Part shown: piece by piece, positions 27,916-33,277 of the stretch | How the letters are laid out: the number at the start of each line of letters is the position of its first letter | Numbering within the stretch: position 1 is the first letter of the stretch | Source: a virus | Length of the DNA stretch: 33,277 nucleotides | Reading direction: 5' to 3' (one strand) | IMG/VR virus record: IMGVR_UViG_3300009597_000165 | Coordinates: 1 to 33,277 of that record | Notes under the pieces: model-generated | Databases searched by the model: none | What the model was told of the DNA's origin: nothing | The model's input: the letters and a program-made list of their open reading frames with translations, nothing else | Made by a program: the position numbers and the translations under genes

Positions 27916-28382
27916 GCAAGCGCGTGCCGCATCCGCGATGGGAGCGCGTGCCTGGCTCCTACAAGTCGGTCAAGGGGCTCGGCCGCGAGTTCGTTCGCGA
28001 GTGCGCGAACTGCAAGCGGACCGGCCGGGAGACCGAGACGCCGACGACGATCGAGTGCAGCGGCTGCGGCAGCCACTTCTACGAGCTGGCGCTGCCGCCA
28101 TCGCGGAAGCCGAAGGCGCCGAAGCCGACGCCGCAGGAGCAGACGGACGCGAAGTCGTCGGAGATTGCCAAGCGGCTCAAGCGCGCCCGCCTGGCGCTCG
28201 ACGCGGCCGTCACCGACGCCCTGATCGCGGCAGACCGAATCAAGACGCACCGCGCCAAAATCTCTCGGCTCGAGGCGGCACTGCGGACGCCGGCCGAGGT
28301 CCGCAGCGCGCGGGCACGGAAGGCGCTAGAGACGCGGTCGCGGCCGAAGCGGCGGGCGATGGCGATAGGAGGGCAGAAGTGA
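27912..28382 (+). CDS. Zinc-ribbon plus coiled-coil protein, 156 residues
   Basis: GTG 27912 overlaps the previous stop. CANC and CSGC, 17 residues apart, form a zinc ribbon in the first 55 residues. A Lys/Pro linker (KPKAPKPTPQEQ) leads to a long charged coiled coil (AKRLKRARLALDAAVTDALIAADRIKTHR). It resembles DNA-binding adaptor proteins. Family unknown. Confidence 0.65.
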   Translation: MSKRVPHPRWERVPGSYKSVKGLGREFVRECANCKRTGRETETPTTIECSGCGSHFYELALPPSRKPKAPKPTPQEQTDAKSSEIAKRLKRARLALDAAVTDALIAADRIKTHRAKISRLEAALRTPAEVRSARARKALETRSRPKRRAMAIGGQK

Positions 28383-29080
28383 AAGACAAAGAAGTCGAGA
28401 ACGGACAGGAGCCTGTCGTAACGCGGCGTGGCGACAGGCACGACGATTCGGTCGAAACGCATCCGGCCTACGGCCAGATCGGCGCGAGCCGGGTGTCGGC
28501 CGGCGGCAAGGGCGTCGCGCTCTACGGGTCTGACTTCAGGCACCACCACTTCGTCGTAGTCACGATCCACGAGAGCGAGCTGCACCGGTCGCTCGGAAGG
28601 GACTGGCCCCACGCGCACCGTGAGCTGATCCGCGTCGCGCTGTCCGAGGCGCAGTGGGCGCGCTTCGTCTCGGCGATGAACACCGGCGACATGGCGCAGT
28701 GCACCGTCGAGCGCGTCGCCGGCGAGGGCGCGCGGCCTGACATCGTAGCGCCGAAGGAGCGGCACGCGCAGTTCAAGCGCGAACTGCTTGAGGACATGGA
28801 CGACGCGCTGCGGCGCATCGACGCGCTGCGGGCTCGCGTCGAAGACGGCAAGCTGCCGGCTAAGGAGCGGCAGCACGTGCTCGACGAGCTGCACATGATC
28901 AAAATGCGGATCGCCGACGGCGTGCCGCACACGGCCAAGAGCTTCGACGAGCACGTAGAGAAGACGACCGAGAAGGCGCGCATCGAGATCAACGCGCATC
29001 TGACGGCGACGGTGCAACGGGCGGGGCTCGACGCGCTGGGCGCGAGGCCGCCGTTCGAGCTTCCCGAGCAGGCGAAGTGA
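28379..29080 (+). CDS. Conserved phage protein, 233 residues
   Basis: GTG 28379 overlaps the previous stop. HPAYGQIGASRVSAGGKGVALYGSDFRHHHFVVVTIHESELHRSL is followed by W-PHAHRELIRVALSEAQWARFVSAMNTG, a combination I associate with phage hypothetical proteins. The C-terminus is helical with an ERQHVLDELHMIKMRIADG stretch. The repeated His residues could bind metal but no known motif is formed. Function unknown. Confidence 0.7.
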   Translation: MKDKEVENGQEPVVTRRGDRHDDSVETHPAYGQIGASRVSAGGKGVALYGSDFRHHHFVVVTIHESELHRSLGRDWPHAHRELIRVALSEAQWARFVSAMNTGDMAQCTVERVAGEGARPDIVAPKERHAQFKRELLEDMDDALRRIDALRARVEDGKLPAKERQHVLDELHMIKMRIADGVPHTAKSFDEHVEKTTEKARIEINAHLTATVQRAGLDALGARPPFELPEQAK

Positions 29081-29463
29081 ACGTCGGGTTCACCGGCACG
29101 CGCGAGGGCATGTCGCGTCGGCAGGCGAGCCAGCTGCAGTACGTCCTGGCGCTGTTTAATCATGCCGATCTGGCCATCGGGAGGGCGGCGCCGCGGCTGC
29201 ACTATGGCACGCACGAATCGGTAGGCCTGCTCGCCGACGAGGAGGCGGCGAACATGGCGGCCGGACTCTGTTACGAGACCGTGGGGCATTACGCGCGTCG
29301 CGGCGGGGAGCTGGTGCGCAATCGCGAGATCGTCCGCTGCGTCAGCGTATTGATCGCGGCGCCGCTAACAGACAAGGAGGAGCTACGAAGCGGGACGTGG
29401 GCGACAATCCGCTACGCACGGGACAAGTTCATCCCGGTCGTCATGCTGGCGCGTGGTCGGTAA
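29077..29463 (+). CDS. SLOG-fold protein (YpsA/DprA-like)
   Basis: 128 residues from GTG 29077. It begins NVGFTGTREGMSRRQASQL, the strand-loop with T-G-T-R that opens SLOG domains, then H-Y-G-T-H, RNREIVRCVSVLIAAPL, and SGTWATIRYARD, matching the D-phosphate and nucleotide-binding loops of YpsA-type proteins. SLOG domains bind nucleotides or NAD-like ligands and occur in phage-defence and counter-defence systems as well as in DprA. Last forward gene before a terminator facing the reverse-strand gene. Confidence 0.8.
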   Translation: MNVGFTGTREGMSRRQASQLQYVLALFNHADLAIGRAAPRLHYGTHESVGLLADEEAANMAAGLCYETVGHYARRGGELVRNREIVRCVSVLIAAPLTDKEELRSGTWATIRYARDKFIPVVMLARGR

Positions 29464-29474
29464 CAAGGGAACGA

Positions 29475-29502
29475 CGCCGGCAGGAGAAGGTCCCTGCCGG
29501 CG
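29475..29502 (+). terminator. Bidirectional terminator between convergent genes
   Basis: A perfect ten-base stem: CGCCGGCAGG (29475-29484) with CCTGCCGGCG (29493-29502) around an 8-base loop. It starts 11 bases after the forward SLOG gene and ends 10 bases before the stop of the reverse gene, where a shared terminator is expected. U-runs are weak. Confidence 0.7.
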
Positions 29503-29512
29503 CCCGTGGAGG

Positions 29513-30067
29513 CTAGTGCGAGGCGTGAGACGAACGATCGGCGGCGAGCTGGCGTGCGGCGTGGGCCGCGCGGCTGACGAGGCGCGGCTGGTGCGGGAGC
29601 AGGGCGACTGTCCTGGCGCGGGCGACGCGGACGCGGAAGCGCTCCATGTCGCGCGCGTGCCAGCGGGTGACGTGCTTAATCTGCGAGAGGGCGAAGTCGA
29701 GGTCGTCGGGCGGGACGGTGGATCGGACGACGGTGGCGGCGAGGTCGAGCGGCGACATTGCGGACTTCCGCGATCCGGCGCGCGTCTCGGGTGCCTCGAC
29801 GAGCCGCCGCAAGTAGCAGGCCGTCTGGAACGCCGGATGGTTCGTGTAGCCGTCCTTATCGGCCGGGACGGTCGAGTCGAGCTGCTGGACGAAGGCGACG
29901 AACGTGCGCCCGGTTTCCTTCTGCCAGATCCCGTAGGCTTTCATGAACGCGGGCGCGAAGTGGACGCGGCGGACGGATAGCGCTTTCAGCGTCGCGGTAA
30001 TTTCCGAGAAGTCGGCGCGCAGCGTCGCGAGCAGCGCGGCCAGCCGCCGGGAAGGGGCTGTCGTCAT
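29513..30067 (-). CDS. Reverse-strand protein, 184 residues, unknown function
   Basis: Starts at ATG 30067 reading left, preceded by AAGGAGAG on that strand; the longer frame to 30109 has no such site. The sequence is protein-like with helices (RRLAALLATLRADFSEITATL), a Phe/Tyr-rich middle (HFAPAFMKAYGIWQKETG; AFQTACYLRRLVEAP) and a basic tail rich in Arg, Ala and His. Lone genes facing the other way in phage genomes are often repressors, lysogeny functions or cargo such as exclusion genes. No HTH or enzyme motif is clear, so the role stays open. Confidence 0.7.
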   Translation of the reverse strand: MTTAPSRRLAALLATLRADFSEITATLKALSVRRVHFAPAFMKAYGIWQKETGRTFVAFVQQLDSTVPADKDGYTNHPAFQTACYLRRLVEAPETRAGSRKSAMSPLDLAATVVRSTVPPDDLDFALSQIKHVTRWHARDMERFRVRVARARTVALLPHQPRLVSRAAHAARQLAADRSSHASH

Positions 30068-30097
30068 TGCAGTGTTCTCTCCTTGAGTGGGGTCCCC

Positions 30098-30113
30098 GTG
30101 ATGTTGCAATCAC
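30098..30113. promoter_or_regulatory. Inverted repeat, operator candidate
   Basis: GTGATGTTGCAATCAC: GTGAT and ATCAC are inverted arms around GTTGCA, about 30 bases upstream of the reverse-strand gene's start. This is a typical place for a repressor or autoregulatory site. Confidence 0.45.
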
Positions 30114-30136
30114 CCTACGGCTTAGCTAGATCCATA

Positions 30137-30151
30137 CCGGCCCTCGGCCGG
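30137..30151. other. Perfect hairpin in divergent region
   Basis: CCGGCC (30137-30142) pairs with GGCCGG (30146-30151) around CTC. It could be a regulatory hairpin in the reverse transcript's leader. Confidence 0.45.
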
Positions 30152-30173
30152 ATGCGCTAAGCGCGCGCGAGAT

Positions 30174-30183
30174 TAACCGGTTA
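30174..30183. promoter_or_regulatory. Ten-base palindrome TAACCGGTTA
   Basis: A perfect palindrome between the divergent genes, possible operator core. Together with the inverted repeat at 30098 it suggests local control of both directions. Confidence 0.4.
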
Positions 30184-30204
30184 GGCGGAACAGCTCGGCA
30201 ATAC

Positions 30205-30233
30205 TTACGGCACGATTCGTAGGGTTCTAATAC
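30205..30233 (+). promoter_or_regulatory. Weak forward promoter candidate
   Basis: TTACGG (30205-30210) and TAATAC (30228-30233) are spaced by 17 bases, upstream of the gene at 30267. Both elements deviate from consensus in two or more positions. Confidence 0.3.
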
Positions 30234-30266
30234 GCCAGAACGTAGTAAATGAAAACGGAGGCAGCA

Positions 30267-30545
30267 GTGGATAAAGCGGTCGACAAGTGGCGCCTCTGGC
30301 GCCTGAAGGTGAAACGGAACCACGCGGCGCGGCAGGACGCGCTCGCGTCCGTCCGCGAGGCGCCGGGCGGCTACTGGCTCGCGCGCGTCGGCGGCCGGAT
30401 GCGCGGCACGACGATCGTCGCGGGCTCGCGCTCGGCGGCCGAGGCGATGGTGCACGCGCACTACAACGAGCTGTTCGCGCGGTTCAACCGGGAGGCGAAC
30501 TACAGCGAGCGATTCGCGCGGCTCGATCGGGGGACGAACGCATGA
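30267..30545 (+). CDS. Hypothetical basic protein, 92 residues
   Basis: GTG 30267 is preceded at 5 bases by GGAGG; the upstream in-frame ATG 30249 has no ribosome binding site. The product is basic and helical at the start (KAVDKWRLWRLKVKRNHAARQD), then an alpha/beta unit (GGYWLARVGGRMRGTTIVAGSRSAAEAMVHAHY) similar in outline to small phage DNA-binding proteins. First gene of the forward set after the divergent region. Confidence 0.6.
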   Translation: MDKAVDKWRLWRLKVKRNHAARQDALASVREAPGGYWLARVGGRMRGTTIVAGSRSAAEAMVHAHYNELFARFNREANYSERFARLDRGTNA

Positions 30546-30667
30546 TCGTCTGGACCGACACCGAGCAGGACACCGAGCCCGACAACCCGGCGCGCGGCGC
30601 GCTGGTCGGGCTCGCGATGTCGCTGGCGTTCTACGCGGCCGTGTTCCTGTGGTGGTGGCTGTCGTGA
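30542..30667 (+). CDS. Small membrane protein, 41 residues
   Basis: ATG 30542 overlaps the previous stop. An acidic start (DTEQDTEPD) is followed by one hydrophobic helix rich in Phe/Trp (LVGLAMSLAFYAAVFLWWWL). Single-pass topology with the N-terminus acidic fits a small inner-membrane phage protein; function unknown. Confidence 0.6.
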   Translation: MIVWTDTEQDTEPDNPARGALVGLAMSLAFYAAVFLWWWLS

Positions 30668-30786
30668 AGCCGAAGCCGAAGCTGCCGCGCGTCGCGCTGC
30701 CACGCCAGACCGGCGGCGCGCACCGCGTCGAGACGAGGCGGTTGCCGCGCAAGGTGAAGCACAAGAAGCGGGAGGTCGACGAATGA
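30664..30786 (+). CDS. Small basic phage protein, 40 residues
   Basis: GTG 30664 overlaps the previous stop. The peptide is Lys/Arg/Pro-rich (MKPKPKLPRVALPRQTGGAH) with a second basic patch (RRLPRKVKHKKRE). The LPRQTGGAH-type element occurs in small proteins of several phages. Probably nucleic-acid binding. Confidence 0.6.
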   Translation: MKPKPKLPRVALPRQTGGAHRVETRRLPRKVKHKKREVDE

Positions 30787-30977
30787 CGGACTATTACCCA
30801 AACCACGTCCCGGCGGACGCCGAGAAGTTCGAGTACATGCTCGCCGTCTTCAGGAACTGCGAGAGCCTGGTCGAGATGGAGGCGGCCGCCACGGCGTTCA
30901 TCTTCGACGTGTCCTACGCGCGGCAGGACATCGTCGTCGCGATGGGCCGCGTCGAGCGCGAGCGGGGGTGGCGATGA
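30783..30977 (+). CDS. Hypothetical protein, 64 residues
   Basis: ATG 30783 overlaps the previous stop (ATGA). It is acidic and helical (DAEKFEYMLAVFRNCESLVEME) with a hydrophobic patch (AATAFIFDVSY). No family recognised. Coupled to genes on both sides. Confidence 0.6.
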   Translation: MTDYYPNHVPADAEKFEYMLAVFRNCESLVEMEAAATAFIFDVSYARQDIVVAMGRVERERGWR

Positions 30978-31201
30978 GCGTCTTCTGTAAGGATTGCCTA
31001 TGGTATGTTCAGCCGAACACGGAGGCGATCAGCGCGCTGTGCGCGTCGCCGAGCCGCGGGCTCGACCTTGTCAGCGGCGAAGCCGACACCCGTATCGCCA
31101 AGCACGCGCGCGCCGACACAAAATCTGACTGCGGCGTGCTGGGGCTATGGTTCGTAGCCGCGCCGCCGAAGCCGCCGAAGCGACGGTGGTGGCAGCTGTG
31201 A
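30974..31201 (+). CDS. Zinc-ribbon-like protein, 75 residues
   Basis: ATG 30974 overlaps the previous stop. CKDC near the start, then Cys residues at SALCASP and KSDCGVLG, give a CxxC plus two single cysteines, which can make a four-ligand zinc site. It resembles small host-adapted ribbon proteins in phage early regions. Coupled to the SWIM gene. Confidence 0.6.
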   Translation: MSVFCKDCLWYVQPNTEAISALCASPSRGLDLVSGEADTRIAKHARADTKSDCGVLGLWFVAAPPKPPKRRWWQL

Positions 31202-31569
31202 TTCTCGCGCACGTCCCGTCGCTGTCGACGCCAGGCGTCTCGTGGGCGATTCGCCAGCACGCCGACGGGCCGACCTGCGACTGCCCGGCGTTCGACTACA
31301 GCAAGGAGCCGAAGCACTGCAAGCACACGGCGATCTACGAGGCGGCGCAGCACGCGATTAAGCGGTGCGCCGAGGCAGGCCACGGCGCCGAGGTTCACGA
31401 CGGGCTCTACGCGCTTTGTCCGCAGTGCCTGATCGACGTCCTCGCCGCCGCGGCCGTCAAGGTCCGGCGGCGCTACGTCCTCAAGGAGGCCGTCGCCGAG
31501 GTCAAGGCGAAGGCGAAGGCCAAGGTCCACGACATCCGCGCGAGGCGGAAGAAGAAGGGAGCGAAATGA
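31198..31569 (+). CDS. Second SWIM zinc-finger protein, 123 residues
   Basis: GTG 31198 overlaps the previous stop. C27-x-C29 and C41-x-H43 (CDCPAFDY...HCKHTAIY) form a SWIM motif. An additional CPQC occurs later, then a Lys/Ala-rich basic tail (VKAKAKAKVHDIRARRKKK) that should bind nucleic acid. It shares the motif but little other sequence with the SWIM protein at 27500, so they may be old duplicates or independent acquisitions. Confidence 0.8.
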   Translation: MILAHVPSLSTPGVSWAIRQHADGPTCDCPAFDYSKEPKHCKHTAIYEAAQHAIKRCAEAGHGAEVHDGLYALCPQCLIDVLAAAAVKVRRRYVLKEAVAEVKAKAKAKVHDIRARRKKKGAK

Positions 31570-31949
31570 AGGCACCGTCTCTCGCGTCTCTCGACGACAA
31601 GCTCGTCGACGTCACGGCCTACATAACCGACGAGGGCACCGGCCGCGACCACTGGCGCGCGCTCGACGTCGCGACCGGACTCGCGCCGGTCTCCGATCAC
31701 CATCGCCGCGCGCTGCTCGTCATCTGCGAGAGCGAACGCGAGCGCGACTACCTGCGCAAGCAGGTCGAGGTCGCGCTGTCGCCAGTCGAGCAGGAGGCGG
31801 CGAAGGGCGCGGAGATCTACGAGGTCTACCTGACGCAGTTCCGGCGCGATCTGAAGGAGGTCCTGCGGCGGGCGGTCAACGGCAAGCCGATGACGGCACA
31901 GGCGCGCGCGACGCTGGCGGAGATCGTCGACGCGCTGGGCGGGGAGTGA
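31566..31949 (+). CDS. Hypothetical helical protein, 127 residues
   Basis: ATG 31566 overlaps the previous stop. Mixed alpha/beta start (LDDKLVDVTAYITDEGTGRDHWRALDVATG), then long helices (SERERDYLRKQVEVALSPVEQEAAK; QFRRDLKEVLRRAVNG). It ends 8 bases before a strong terminator hairpin. No family recognised. Confidence 0.65.
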   Translation: MKAPSLASLDDKLVDVTAYITDEGTGRDHWRALDVATGLAPVSDHHRRALLVICESERERDYLRKQVEVALSPVEQEAAKGAEIYEVYLTQFRRDLKEVLRRAVNGKPMTAQARATLAEIVDALGGE

Positions 31950-31957
31950 CAGGTCGG

Positions 31958-31983
31958 GCGCCGGACCGGGGGACGTCCGGCGC
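31958..31983 (+). terminator. Bidirectional terminator between convergent genes
   Basis: A perfect nine-base stem: GCGCCGGAC (31958-31966) with GTCCGGCGC (31975-31983), loop of 8 bases, followed by TTGAT. It lies between the forward gene ending at 31949 and the reverse gene ending at 31993. Confidence 0.7.
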
Positions 31984-31992
31984 TTGATGCCG

Positions 31993-32202
31993 TTACCGCT
32001 GCGAGTCGCGCGACCGACGGCCGCCGTCAGGCAAGGGCAGGTAGTTCGGGTCGACGATGCTGATCTCGCGCATCGGCACCCACGCCGTCTTCCCGTCCTG
32101 GTCCACGATCAGGAAGCTCGGCGAGAACCCGGTGACGTCGCCGGTCGCGATGATCCGCACCGGCTCGCCCTGCAGCTCCGCGTGAATCGGGTTCGGCAGC
32201 AC
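31993..32202 (-). CDS. Reverse-strand beta-rich protein, downstream frame
   Basis: In this frame the codons from about 32202 to 31993 give a convincing beta domain (IHAELQGEPVRIIATGDVTGF, then FLIVDQDGKTAWVPMREI). The only start is GTG 32202, without a ribosome binding site. Upstream, the coding signal moves to the frame that starts at 32303. Either this is the second half of a gene with a -1 frameshift, or a coupled second gene. Small beta domains like this occur as phage hypothetical proteins. Confidence 0.55.
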   Translation of the reverse strand: MLPNPIHAELQGEPVRIIATGDVTGFSPSFLIVDQDGKTAWVPMREISIVDPNYLPLPDGGRRSRDSQR

Positions 32203-32303
32203 CGCGTCGACTGCGTGACCGACCCGTGCGGCTCGCTCGCCGTGTTGCCGCGCGTCTCGCTGCTGATGCCCTGTGACCGCTGACGCTCTTGCAATATCGC
32301 CAT
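32109..32303 (-). CDS. Reverse-strand protein, upstream frame (start of the same gene?)
   Basis: Reading left, ATG 32303 follows AGAGGAG at ideal spacing, the strongest start here. The first 33 residues (MAILQERQRSQGISSETRGN...) look protein-like; after about 32205 the frame turns into Arg/Ser/Cys-rich sequence of shadow type until its stop at 32109, while the other frame becomes coding. A single -1 shift near 32205 would join both into a protein of about 103 residues. A sequencing error, mutation or programmed shift cannot be told apart. Confidence 0.45.
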   Translation of the reverse strand: MAILQERQRSQGISSETRGNTASEPHGSVTQSTRCCRTRFTRSCRASRCGSSRPATSPGSRRAS

Positions 32304-32370
32304 AATCCGTTCTCCTCTTCGCACTCGGGGGGAGCGCGGCCGTGAATACTACTACAGATACAGGAGGAGC

Positions 32371-32682
32371 ATGACGGTCTCAGTCAGCATTAAGCGGCAG
32401 TTCGTCGGCCTCGACTTCACGCGACAGGCGCTGGCAGCCTGGCCGCCCGACGACGACACGAACTACATCCAGCAGCGCGTCAACAGTGCGACCGGCCGGT
32501 CGGCCTGGCTCGCCGAGCGCACCTACTACGTCAGGCGGCCGATCGTGATCCCGTTCGGCCTGCGCGTCGTCGGCCTCGGCTACGGCGCGCGCATCGTGTG
32601 CAGTGACAGCGCCTGCACCGCGCCGCCGGGGCACAGGCGCGTCGGCTGCTTCGTCTGGCCGGAGAGAACCCCGAGCTACTAG
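32371..32682 (+). CDS. Short beta-helix tailspike-like protein (N-terminal part)
   Basis: 103 residues from ATG 32371, with a strong AGGAGG upstream. Residues 50-90 (AWLAERTYYVRRPIVIPFGLRVVGLGYGARIVC) match the first turns of pectate-lyase-like beta helices in phage tailspikes, where a TYYVxxPIVIP strand starts the helix. Normal tailspikes are several hundred residues, so this is either a truncated gene, an exon cut by an intervening element, or a small head/anchor domain. A structured non-coding tract begins right after the stop; the stop lies in a CTACTA/TAGTAG hairpin. Confidence 0.55.
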   Translation: MTVSVSIKRQFVGLDFTRQALAAWPPDDDTNYIQQRVNSATGRSAWLAERTYYVRRPIVIPFGLRVVGLGYGARIVCSDSACTAPPGHRRVGCFVWPERTPSY

Positions 32683-32764
32683 ATGTAGTAGGTGGGAAAG
32701 TTCAAGCTACTAGGCGAATCGACGGTGCAGGGTTTCGGTTTACTATGGGGCTACCGCAAAAGGT

Positions 32765-32792
32765 GAAGGCCGCCGGTTTCCCGACGGCCTTC
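32765..32792. terminator. Hairpin at start of non-coding tract
   Basis: GAAGGCCG (32765-32772) pairs with CGGCCTTC (32785-32792). On the reverse strand it is followed by ACCTTTTGC, so it could end leftward transcription; in the forward direction it has no U-run. Confidence 0.4.
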
Positions 32793-33130
32793 TCAGCGAC
32801 CTGGGACAAGCAGGTCAGCATCCTCCGCCGCGTTGCGCGGCGCCTTGCTGATTATAACCGAACCAGGCCGCCGGGGCGTCCACAGTAGCCAGACGCGCCG
32901 AACGGCGAACAGGCTCGCACGCCGGGGTCGCACGCACGCTGCGCGACGCCCGTCCAGAGGACCACGGCCTGGGCCGTTTGAGCCGGCAAACGTGGCGCGC
33001 GGTCGCCTGAGCGATATAGGCGACAGATCCCCGTCGGGAACGCGCGGTCCGAGAACCAGTGCCGGCAACGCCACGGCGGCGACCGGTGACCTCGTAGGAC
33101 GTTAGAATCGGCCGCGCGCCGGCAAAGGGT

Positions 33131-33155
33131 ACCGCTGGTATAACCCGTCAGCGGT
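33131..33155 (+). other. Hairpin in non-coding tract
   Basis: ACCGCTG (33131-33137) pairs with CAGCGGT (33149-33155) around an 11-base loop. Confidence 0.5.
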
Positions 33156-33177
33156 CTGGCCGGTTGCGGGGGAGTGG

Positions 33178-33206
33178 GGCGCTGGGAAGGCCGACACGAC
33201 AGCGCC
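33178..33206 (+). other. Hairpin in non-coding tract
   Basis: GGCGCTG (33178-33184) pairs with CAGCGCC (33200-33206); 15-base loop. Directly follows the previous hairpin. Confidence 0.5.
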
Positions 33207-33230
33207 GGGTCGATAGGCCAGCGGGCGGTT

Positions 33231-33247
33231 CCTCGTTACCTACGAGG
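33231..33247 (+). other. Hairpin in non-coding tract
   Basis: CCTCGT (33231-33236) pairs with ACGAGG (33242-33247) around TACCT. It lies 30 bases from the window edge. Confidence 0.5.
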
Positions 33248-33277
33248 GATATAAGCCGGGGTTCTACCTAAAGCGAG

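Larger units (their letters stand above)
32683..33277 (+). ncRNA. Candidate large structured RNA, extends past window edge
   Basis: About 595 bases without a credible gene: the frames present are Arg/Ser/Gly/Pro-rich with no ribosome binding site. Stable hairpins recur: 32765-32792 (GAAGGCCG stem), 33002-33024 (GTCGCC stem), 33131-33155 (ACCGCTG stem), 33178-33206 (GGCGCTG stem), 33231-33247 (CCTCGT stem). GCCGGCAA occurs three times (32982, 33061, 33118), the second within a GTG...CAC stem that would present a GCAA loop. It is suggestive of a structured phage RNA, but neither family nor strand is proven. Confidence 0.4.

Noticed and set aside
32833-33105. A 90-codon forward frame in the non-coding tract
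   Set aside because: Arg/Gly/Pro/Ser-rich, no ribosome binding site and interrupted by stable hairpins; not protein-like.
32683-33277. Group I or group II intron in the non-coding tract
   Set aside because: I could not identify the conserved P7 core of group I or a domain V hairpin of group II by eye; left as a question for a profile search.
1-33277. CRISPR array, diversity-generating retroelement, insertion sequence or attachment site
   Set aside because: No regularly spaced direct repeats, reverse transcriptase, transposase, integrase or tRNA-end duplication was seen.

Overview
The window is a stretch of a tailed double-stranded DNA phage genome, or an integrated copy of one. It is GC-rich throughout. 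Genes are packed head to tail, mostly overlapping by 4 bases (ATGA or GTGA), with many GTG starts and GGAG-type ribosome binding sites. A tail tube protein, a frameshifted pair of tail assembly chaperones, a 1485-residue TP901-type tape measure protein and a tail hub protein, with no sheath gene, point to a long non-contractile tail (siphovirus type). The host cannot be named from sequence alone; a high-GC bacterium is likely. No terminase, portal, capsid, integrase, endolysin or tRNA gene was found, so these must lie outside the window if the genome is complete.

Layout. 1-2841: an unusual enzyme cassette beside the tail genes, with the end of a GT2-like glycosyltransferase, a small protein, a radical SAM enzyme, two small proteins and a CgeB-like glycosyltransferase. 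2865-12133: virion tail genes in order (tube, chaperones with a -1 frameshift, tape measure, hub, distal tail proteins). 12160-17237: small zinc-ribbon proteins, a metallophosphoesterase, a C39-like papain-fold protein, a dNMP-kinase-like protein, a DUF4406-like nucleoside enzyme, a small membrane protein and an exported protein. 17238-17910: a promoter and a 670-base leader with hairpins and repeats. 17911-20847: many small, mostly zinc-binding proteins. 20892-23695: a Ycf46-like AAA+ ATPase whose Walker B-like motif precedes Walker A, followed by DUF1257/Ycf35-like and DUF2997-like proteins. 23698-29463: a DUF3150-like protein, a ParB/sulfiredoxin-fold protein, a winged-helix protein, a SWIM zinc-finger protein and a SLOG-fold protein. 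29513-30067: one reverse-strand gene, then a divergent control region. 30267-31949: small forward genes including a second SWIM protein. 31993-32303: a reverse-strand gene whose reading frame changes midway. 32371-32682: a short forward gene resembling the start of a beta-helix tailspike. 32683-33277: almost 600 bases with no credible gene but many stable hairpins.

How it fits together. Nearly everything from 1 to 29463 reads forward, so the tail operon runs into a nucleotide-metabolism block, and transcription is probably restarted at the promoter near 17300. Both reverse-strand genes face a forward gene across a strong GC-rich hairpin (29475-29502 and 31958-31983) that would end transcription from both sides. 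The most interesting features are a small hairpin repeated four times between 17327 and 19736, with base changes that preserve pairing and with three copies directly ahead of ribosome binding sites; the permuted AAA+ protein with its DUF1257/DUF2997 partners; the radical SAM/glycosyltransferase cassette; and the structured non-coding tract at the right end.
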